Of a stretch of DNA of 41,011 nucleotides, positions 17,401 to 24,500 are shown in pieces. The notes beneath the pieces are model-generated. The model did not search any database and was not told where the DNA came from. It saw only the letters and a program-made list of their open reading frames with translations. The stretch is taken from assembly GCA_028284395.1 (NCBI GenBank), contig JANQRV010000206.1, forward strand, positions 1-41,011, in the 5' to 3' direction. The stretch comes from Saprospiraceae bacterium (GTDB lineage Bacteria; Bacteroidota; Bacteroidia; Chitinophagales; Saprospiraceae). Numbering within the stretch: the first letter of the stretch is position 1; each line of letters starts with the position of its first letter. The translations under genes and the position numbers were made by a program.

Positions 17401-20400
17401 GCCATCTCTACTAAATTCAATATTGGTTCGATCATGTCGATCTTCAAAGTAGAAGGCAATCTTTCCGTATGCTTCTCCACATTCGGGATGAACGGGGTGA
17501 AAGGTTGCGTGGGGAGGGGCGAGAACATGTCGATCTACAGTGTTGGAGGATTTCCAAGAACCGCAATCTCCCTGATTCTTGGCCATCCGACGGTACCAGG
17601 TTGATTGATAAAGGACGGGAGGATCGTAGTCCCTGCCGTTCGCTCCCGGAATATCCTCCCAAGATCCGGTATCTTTCCTTTGCCATTGATAAATCATTTC
17701 GATTCCCGGTCCGCCATCAGCTTCCGTACCGATGATCGGATCAGAATCATAAGCACCGCATCCCCTTTGATTACTACTGATTCGACCTGGGTTGACGGAT
17801 GGACCACTGGCGGGGGCTATTTCGACACTTCCCAAGTCTACGGGACATTCATTATTACCCCATCTTACAGAAATGTTATATTCGCCGGGCGCCACGTTAT
17901 TAAAAACAGCAGTACCGACATTGTCTTTTACATTTAAAGGAAAAGATTGACCACCGTCTTTACTAAACTCTATGTTGGTCCTTTGGCGGTGGTCGTCAAA
18001 GGTAAATTTGATCTTGCCGTGTGTTTCGCCGCAATCGGGGCCAAAAGTCTCCATCGTCACAACCGGTACATCCAATACATGACGATCGACGGTATTGGAA
18101 GAGCGCCATCTGCCACAACCATTATCGCGCTTGGCCAATCTTCGAAACCAGGTTGACTGATAAATCATGCCTGGGTCGTAATCTTTTCCGGTCGCTCCAC
18201 TGATATTTTCCCAGGAATTAGTTGTCTTTTGTTGCCACTGATAGATGATCTCGCCACCAAAACCGCCAAATGCATCGCTACCGGTAATGATACTGGCATC
18301 GTACGAACCGCAAGCTCTTTGATTGCCAGTTATTCTGCCAGCGCTGGTCAGCGGTTTCGAGCTTTGAATCAACTCAACAACACCCAGGTCTACCGGGCAT
18401 TCGTCGTTGCCCCAACGAACAACAAGGTGATAAGTACCGGCAGGTAATCTTCGAAATTTTGCGGTTCCTCTTCGATCGCTCGTGCGCAAGGGAAAAGTTT
18501 GACCTCCGTCCTTGCTGAATTCGATGTGCGTGCGGCTGGCATAATTCTTAAAGGCAAAAGAGATTTCGCCATTCCTTTTGCCACAGGTGGGATCTTTTGC
18601 CAAAAAGGTAGCGGAAGGAGGAAACAATACATGTTTGTCGACCGTGTTGGAAGACCTCCATTCGGCACATTCGTTATCCAGTTTAGCCAAACGACGATAC
18701 CACGTCGAGGTCTCTATTTCTTCCGGAGTGTAGTCCTTTGCATTGGCACCGACAATTTCTTCCCAAAAACCACCGACTTTTTTCTGCCAGCGGTATAGAA
18801 TAGTGTTCTCATTCGCTCCTTCTGGTACGGTACCAGTTATTTGATTGGGAATATAAGGACCACAGACCCTTTGATTCCCGGCAATCTGACCACCATTTAA
18901 AATGGTTTGACCAACATTTTCTAATACCACCGGACCAAGATCTAAAGGACAATCTTTGTTGCCCCAGCGCACAAATAGGTGATACGCACCTGGTGCCAGC
19001 GACTTAAAGGAAGCAGTACCAGCATCATCTTTCGACCTGAGTGGATAGGTTTGACCACCATCCAGGCTAAAGGCAATGCCGGTTCTGCTAGGGTTGTCCG
19101 GAAAGGAAAAAGTAATGGAACCATTCTTTTCCAGGCAGGTGGGGTTCGAAAGGGAAAAATCTGCCACCGGAGGTTCTAAAACACTTTTGGTAATGGTGTT
19201 GGAATATCTCCAACCACCACAATTATTATCTCTCTTTGCTCTTCGACGAAACCGAGTCGTCACTGAAATAGGGCCTGGGTCATAATCCCTGCCAATGGCA
19301 TCCGGTATGATTTGCCATCCGCCATCGGTCTTCTTTTGCCACGAATAAATAATGCTCCCGCCGTGGCCACCGGAAGCATTGGTGCCGTGAATCTTAGTTG
19401 GATCGTAAGGGCCGCAAACTTTCTCTGGTCCCTCCAGTCTACCTGCCGATGTTAGGGGAGCAGACTCGTTTACCAGTTCTACTTCTCCCAGATCAACCGG
19501 ACAATCATCATTGCCCCACCGGACAAATAGGTGATACTTCCCGGGAGACAACCTACTGAATCTAGCACTGCCGCGACGATCCCTGGTGTTGAGGGGATAA
19601 GTCATGCCGCCATCTTTGCTAAATTCAATGTTTGTCCGTCCATCGGTATCGGGAAAGGTAAAGGAGATTGCTCCATTGTTTCTGCCGCAAATGGGGTTTT
19701 GTACGGCTACCTCTGCATCCGGTCCACCTCCGATTGCTACTCGAATAACATTTGATTCACCGGCATAGTAGAGGCATCCTTCTCTTCTGGCACAGCGAAT
19801 GAAACAGGTTGGAACTTCAATGGGGCCCGGGTCGTACGAAGGTCCATCAGTCCCATCGATTATTTCCCAGTGGGGATCTTCGGTATCAGTAGGAGGTTCA
19901 CAACTGGTGGTGCTCTGGAGCCAGAGATATTCAATGGCTCCGGTCCCACCGGTGGGTAGTGATAAACTAACGATTTCTTGGGGATCATAAGGGGTAGCAC
20001 AAATTTCCTGATCGTATCCGATTTCACCGCCATTCTCCACATTTTCGCAGGCGTCGATTCGGATGGTCAGTTCTTTTACATCGCAGAGGATTCCTTGTTT
20101 ATTGTTGGTCGAGTAAGCTTTGACTATAATCTCATAAGTACCGGCTGTCGGATGCCAGGGGCGACCGTCGGCCGGATAGGTATAATGATATGAATTGTCA
20201 TTGACCTCAATGTTATTAACTTCATAGCAGATGCTCCCCACATCACCACTGGCAATGGTCTCAATGCCAAAGTCAGTGGGAAAGTCGTCGAGGTGATAAG
20301 TGCCGCCATCTTCCAATTCGATTAATCGGACAAATGATTCAGTCCGCGCTAGAACTACTTCTTGAATCTTAACCGGGCAGGTTTCTTCCAAACCGAAATT

Positions 20401-21093
20401 AAAATCCATTCCGCTTCCACTCTTTAACCGGTAATCAGAATCATGCGGTTGTTGATGGACGATGTAATTCATCCAAGTAGCTCCACCGTATGCCATATTG
20501 GTCAAACCTGCGCCGGTGCCCACCTGAAAAGCCGGACCTTTTCGACTCAGTGTCATGATGGCTCCGTCCAGGATACCGCGTCCGAGCATATCGGCCGAAA
20601 AACCAGTATAATAGTACCAGTCAGAGTTGTCGATATTGCCCACGCACAGTCCTTCTTTAGGACTACCGGACGGTTGTGAACTCGTCCTACCCGTGAAGGT
20701 ACCATGCACCTCCAACATCATCAATCCGTTGTCAATGTTCGATAATGTCAAGTCAATATCGGCAGTACCATCGTTGTACTCGGTCAACTTGGCGCCGGGC
20801 AGTACCCGCCAGTAGGTATTGCTATTCCGACAATGCCCCTCTACGAGGCACTTGGCCCAGAAAGCTCTTTCGATACCACTACCATTATTACAGGTTTGTA
20901 ATAAATTGTAAATCTCCCGTTCGTCGGTTACCTGCCGTTCAACAACAGTATTAGCCGCATGGATCCCGATAAAGGAAGGAAGCAAAAAACTAATTAAGAA
21001 AATAGGAAAAGAAGTTCTCGTAAATCTAGAGGATGGATTTCCCTCGCCTCCAGGCACAACGCGGCCGGAAGAAACACCAAAGCGCATTTCCAT
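14485..21093 (-). CDS. Giant T9SS surface protein with Ig/FSLDGG modules and SdrD B-like domains
   Basis: A 2202-residue exported protein. The ATG at 21093 is chosen; the frame extends upstream only to a TTG. A long signal peptide (SFPIFLISFLLPSFIGIHA) leads into an unrecognised aromatic-rich N-terminal region (down to about 20040). Next are five copies of an Ig-like domain (CG.Y....I.G...YQWQ....W..I.GA.G.DY.P....STW.RR.AK...CG.W.SSNTV) plus an FSLDGG domain (GxIxFxF...RTNIEFSKDGG...RWGNDDCPVDLG), about 20030-17270. A metal-binding motif (DEDGICDQLDC...CNDGDP..., about 17260-17100) follows, then three SdrD/Cna-B domains (start motifs such as WEDININGIQDEGEPG) alternating with a CELxLDxDxxIYLCEM domain. 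The T9SS sorting domain starts at QNQPNPF (about 14735). Likely cell-surface adhesin or matrix protein. Confidence 0.9.
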   Translation of the reverse strand: MEMRFGVSSGRVVPGGEGNPSSRFTRTSFPIFLISFLLPSFIGIHAANTVVERQVTDEREIYNLLQTCNNGSGIERAFWAKCLVEGHCRNSNTYWRVLPGAKLTEYNDGTADIDLTLSNIDNGLMMLEVHGTFTGRTSSQPSGSPKEGLCVGNIDNSDWYYYTGFSADMLGRGILDGAIMTLSRKGPAFQVGTGAGLTNMAYGGATWMNYIVHQQPHDSDYRLKSGSGMDFNFGLEETCPVKIQEVVLARTESFVRLIELEDGGTYHLDDFPTDFGIETIASGDVGSICYEVNNIEVNDNSYHYTYPADGRPWHPTAGTYEIIVKAYSTNNKQGILCDVKELTIRIDACENVENGGEIGYDQEICATPYDPQEIVSLSLPTGGTGAIEYLWLQSTTSCEPPTDTEDPHWEIIDGTDGPSYDPGPIEVPTCFIRCARREGCLYYAGESNVIRVAIGGGPDAEVAVQNPICGRNNGAISFTFPDTDGRTNIEFSKDGGMTYPLNTRDRRGSARFSRLSPGKYHLFVRWGNDDCPVDLGEVELVNESAPLTSAGRLEGPEKVCGPYDPTKIHGTNASGGHGGSIIYSWQKKTDGGWQIIPDAIGRDYDPGPISVTTRFRRRAKRDNNCGGWRYSNTITKSVLEPPVADFSLSNPTCLEKNGSITFSFPDNPSRTGIAFSLDGGQTYPLRSKDDAGTASFKSLAPGAYHLFVRWGNKDCPLDLGPVVLENVGQTILNGGQIAGNQRVCGPYIPNQITGTVPEGANENTILYRWQKKVGGFWEEIVGANAKDYTPEEIETSTWYRRLAKLDNECAEWRSSNTVDKHVLFPPSATFLAKDPTCGKRNGEISFAFKNYASRTHIEFSKDGGQTFPLRTSDRRGTAKFRRLPAGTYHLVVRWGNDECPVDLGVVELIQSSKPLTSAGRITGNQRACGSYDASIITGSDAFGGFGGEIIYQWQQKTTNSWENISGATGKDYDPGMIYQSTWFRRLAKRDNGCGRWRSSNTVDRHVLDVPVVTMETFGPDCGETHGKIKFTFDDHRQRTNIEFSKDGGQSFPLNVKDNVGTAVFNNVAPGEYNISVRWGNNECPVDLGSVEIAPASGPSVNPGRISSNQRGCGAYDSDPIIGTEADGGPGIEMIYQWQRKDTGSWEDIPGANGRDYDPPVLYQSTWYRRMAKNQGDCGSWKSSNTVDRHVLAPPHATFHPVHPECGEAYGKIAFYFEDRHDRTNIEFSRDGGNTFPLYVKDDAGTATFDELLPGTYHLAVRWGNDDCPVDLGEVTIVAPSDEDEDGICDQLDCRPDNAFYPAVPGTPCNDGDPMTIGDVVLEDKCTCEGEVPVCEVEACKVELDQEPVLYMCENGRNTTVSVTVIEPGVVPEGYVVAYLLTEGDNLLLEAISSEPSFTFNTPKTPVACTIHCFVYDPNTFDPNNIQIGLTTVADLNERFVTDNICADIDKEGAEFRFSDCAAIGNFVWEDININGIQDEGEPGIQGARIYLLNRFGKTREEVITDQNGWYIFGSLRPGDYRLQFVAPDGFEGSPRHMGTDDGLDSDPGFNTGMTGLITVESGQFDRTIDAGFYRPESCDVYCELQLDTDEEIYLCEMTSPSVIVEASSTGNDIIPNGYRVKYVLTDGDALLIEKVNDVPIFEVPKPQPGVCRVHCVVYDPDPESEHYFDDAMLNQFGTSLNDIKTAIDDAGICAYLDLDGVQFEFIQCVFIGDYVFEDSNRNGIQEENENGMADVKVQLRNALDDAVIRETFTFENGYYSFSVLPGGNYYLHFETPEGYSISPAFQGSDPALDSDIDPLTGQTTALFFPNATYSTTDWDAGFYDPTACYAYCELSLDQDPDIYLCEMTEPSVTISATPVGMPLIPKGYEVMYILSEGDELLFEKINDAPIFYVPKPEPGVCRVHCLIYDPDQTSDNYIDLLDNIQFRVTSLNQLAAEIEGEGLCAYLDMEGIPFEFIDCPLIGNMVFDDANANGIQDGGEYGFGGVSVKLLDANDLSVIQTTATDSDGEFYFSIRGGSYILEFETPAGYEITKQHQGTDFTKDSDIDPVTGRTGILSLPDGTYRNWDIDAGYVALQSLQVHNQQNATPGVESLLGLTQEAGNNTIGKDEMSMALQPEAIRLHQNQPNPFRDRTVIGFDLPQPGTATLMLTGISGETIKRITREFSAGHHEVEIDRGDLPSGLIHYTLITENKRVTKRMIVTN
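17270..20030 (-). repeat. Five Ig + FSLDGG modules, exact 552-bp period
   Basis: The WGNDDCPVDLG coding segment recurs with equivalent bases at 17281, 17833, 18385, 18937 and 19489, i.e. four intervals of exactly 552 bp (184 codons), although the encoded sequences have clearly diverged. The first (N-terminal) Ig part is longer and differs in type (GGEIGYDQEICATPYDP). Confidence 0.9.
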
Positions 21094-21563
21094 AATTGTT
21101 TGTTTAAGCAATAATGAGACAACAAGGCTAATCAAGGGTCATTACGACACTCGCATTAGATTACATGCAGCGATTTAATGAAGGCGACGAAAGTGGGTAA
21201 TTTTTGATTATACTGTAGCGTTTGTTCTATAGACCCGACTTTCCCTCTATTGAATAATGAGGATCGTTCCACAGGATTGCGTGGACGGGAATTGTAATAA
21301 AAATTGGTATGCGTAGAAGCCTCTAGGTCGTTGAAGTTATAGGGAAAAGTAGTTACTAAATCGTGGAGGGAGTGTTCTTAAGTTTGGTTGCAATTTTAAA
21401 TCGGATGGGCAATTTTCATATGATAAAAATACAATTATATTCTTCAGATTCTATACTTTTTTTTGAGTCCACCTCACAAAGTGTGACAGAGTAAATGAGA
21501 AAAAGAAAAAGCGGCACTAGGCCGCTTAAACACAATAGAGTATAAAAACAAGAATATTTTTTC
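21094..21563. other. Intergenic region between the first two giant genes
   Basis: About 470 bp, AT-rich. It contains the terminator of the 1943-residue gene at its right end and must hold the promoter of the 2202-residue gene. A TCACA-AAG-TGTGA inverted repeat lies at 21474-21486. No clear TAnnTTTG promoter on the minus strand, no gene and no RNA were recognised. Confidence 0.4.
21498..21527 (-). terminator. Rho-independent terminator of the 1943-residue surface protein gene
   Basis: Perfect 7-bp stem AAGCGGC/GCCGCTT (21509-21515 and 21521-21527) with loop ACTAG, followed on the minus strand by TTTTTCTTTTTC. It begins 37 bp past the stop codon. Confidence 0.88.
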
Positions 21564-24500
21564 TTATTCAGTTATCACCATTTTACGGATATACCGATGC
21601 CCGTCTACTTCGAGGGCATAGTAGAGAATTCCTGATGGCAAGTTATTTTTTGCAAACGTAATTTCGTTGTATCCTTTAGCAAAAGCACCTCTTCTGGTGT
21701 TTACCACCTGTCCATTCATATCAAAAACTGTAAAGACAACTTCAGCATCCTGAACCAGGCTGAAACTAATGTTCGTCTCATTACTGAATGGGTTTGGTTT
21801 ATTCGGATAAACGGTTATTTGTGCTGTAGCTGCAATGTGTTCGGCCTCGATGCCATTGCCATCGGCTAGCAGCGGACGTTTCGTTTCGTTATCCGTTTCA
21901 CGGATTGGAGTTTCCGCTTCCAACTCACTGCCCTGAGGCTCGGAAAGGAAATTCCGGTCAGCACAAGCCTGAGACCCAACTGCATTGGTCACCAGCTCAA
22001 TGTCGTAAGACTTAGCCGGGCAAGTACCGATTACGTTGGCAGTTGTAGCAGTAATTACCACCATTCCGGCAGCAGCATCTTTCTCTCCAATCGTATATTC
22101 GGTAGACAGGCCAAATCCACTGGAGAAGGTTCCGTCTCCGCTTGTGGTCCAACTAGCTGTTTGAGCCCCTTGTCCTACGTCGGCCATAATGGTAACCACT
22201 TCATTCATACAGTAAGTATTATCATGACCGGGAATGGCCTCTACTTCTGCGCTAACGATTGGTCCCGGACGAGTAATAACTCGGACCTGATCGACCGCAG
22301 AACAACCATAATCATTCGTCACCGTAACGCTGTAGACAGTTGTTTCTTCCGGATAGACCGTATGCGATGCACCACCACCTAATCCGTGGTCCCAATCGAA
22401 TTCATACCGAACTGTACCTCCACCGCTTACTACTGCTTCCAGATCGACTGGTTCACCTTCACAGGAGAACACGTCGTAACCGGCATTGACCTCTAATTCG
22501 TTGATTACTTCAATGAATACCACATTGGATTCTACGAAATCCGAGCTTCCTTTGGCACGTGCGTAACGAATGAAATAAGTGGACTCGGACAATGACCCTG
22601 GATCATAAGATGCAGCATTGGCACCGCTGATCTTCTCCCAATCCATGCCGTAGATGCGAACATCTTCGGTACAGGGAGTCGTACTTTTCTGCCAGGAATA
22701 GAGATAATCTCCTTCATCCACACCCTCAATGGAAGGAAGGGCAAGGCTGGAGATGGCACCAGGCGTACTGGTTCCACAAAGTACCTGACTGTATCCGATG
22801 GTACCTCCCCATTTAACTTCCTGCTCAATTTCAAGACAAAGGTGTTCAACTATTGAACAACCATTGGCATCGGTAATAGTCACTTTATAATTTTCTGCCG
22901 TTAGATTGTTGGCAATCTGGGAAGTTTCTCCAGTACTCCATTCGTAAGAATACGGAGGTGTACCTCCAATGGCACTGGCACGAGCCATACCGACCACTTC
23001 TCTTTGGCAATTTTCCATCAACATGGTATTGACAAAGCCCATCATATTGGACTCAGCTTCAGTTATTTCCACGGAACCCTCTACAGCGCAATCGCCATTG
23101 CCATCCGTGACCGTCACAGAATAAGTGCCTTTAACAAGGCCTTCCAGGTCTTCGGTAGTCGCTCCGTTTGACCAGGTATAGATGTAATTGCCACCGGTTC
23201 CCTCGACTGTCAAATCAATACTTCCATCGGATCCACCGCGGCAACCGACATTTAATGAGGCAAAACTCAGAACAAATTCTTCTCCATCTTCAATATCAAC
23301 CATCAGTGAATCTGTACAGCCATTGGCATCGGTGACCGTTACGCTATAACTTCCGGCCATGATACCGTCGATGTCTTGAACATCTGCTCCGAAAGACCAG
23401 TCGTACGTATAAGGTTCGACACCGCCATTGACAGAAACATCGATGCTACCGTCAAATCCACCTTTACAACTAACATTCACCTGGGTAGAGCTAAGTTCAA
23501 GTCCTGGCAAATCGTCAATAGTAATACTCGATTCTGCAGTACATCCGCCAGAAGCATCCGTTACGGTGACGGAATAAGTCCCCGATTCCGTAACTCCAAT
23601 AGAATCGGTTGTAGCTCCGGTACTCCAAGCATATTGATAGGGCTCCGATCCTCCGCTTGCCATTGCTTTCAATCCGCCAGCTGCTGCCCCACCACACAGG
23701 GCTTCGGCAGTAGATTCGATTTCAACCGCAGCTCCGATAAGCGGTTCTTCCACAGTAATACTTGCAGTGGCAGAACAACCATTGGCATCAATTACGGTCA
23801 CTTCGTAAGTTGCTGCGATCAGACTATCGGCAGTTTCTGTAATATCATTGTTGCTCCAAAGGAAACTGTACGGCTCCATACCGCCAGTAACAGCAATGGT
23901 TACACTTCCGGTAGAAGCTCCCTTACAATCTACATTGATTAACTGGTCGACGGTAATAGAGACCTGGTCCGGCTCGGCAATGGTTACCTCAGCAGTTGCA
24001 CTACAGCCTTCATTATCCGTGACCGTAACCTGGTAGGTTCCCGCAGCCAGGTTAGCTGCAGTATCGATAGCACTGCCGTTGCTCCAGTCATAAGTAAATG
24101 GCGCTACTCCTCCGCTTGGAGTAACGATGGCCGAACCATCTGATTCACCATTACAAGACACATCAGTAGCTTCCAAATCTAATTGTAAGCCCTCCGTAGC
24201 TTCAATTGTAAAGCTAACTTCAGCAGTACAATTGTTGCCATCAGTTACGGAAACTGTATATTCTCCAGCAGCGAGATTCATACGGCTGGCACCATCGAAA
24301 CCATCGGTCCAACTGTATACATAGGGACCACTTCCACCTACCGGTTCCAGGGCCACACTTCCATTGGCTTCACCGCCACAGACGATGTTCACTTTAGAAG
24401 CCACCGTCAATCCCAGACTATCCGGTTGATTAATGGTTACTCTTGCTGTTGCTGTGCACCCATTGGCGTCAGTTGCCGTCACGTTATATTCACCAGCAGC

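Noticed and set aside
21094..21135. Extension of the 2202-residue gene to a TTG at 21135
   Set aside because: Only a TTG, adds 14 hydrophobic residues before the ATG at 21093 without improving the signal peptide.
21474..21486. TCACA-AAG-TGTGA inverted repeat as a Crp site for the 2202-residue gene
   Set aside because: Half-sites are in the opposite orientation to the Crp consensus, it is nearly 400 bp from the start codon, and no promoter was found near it.
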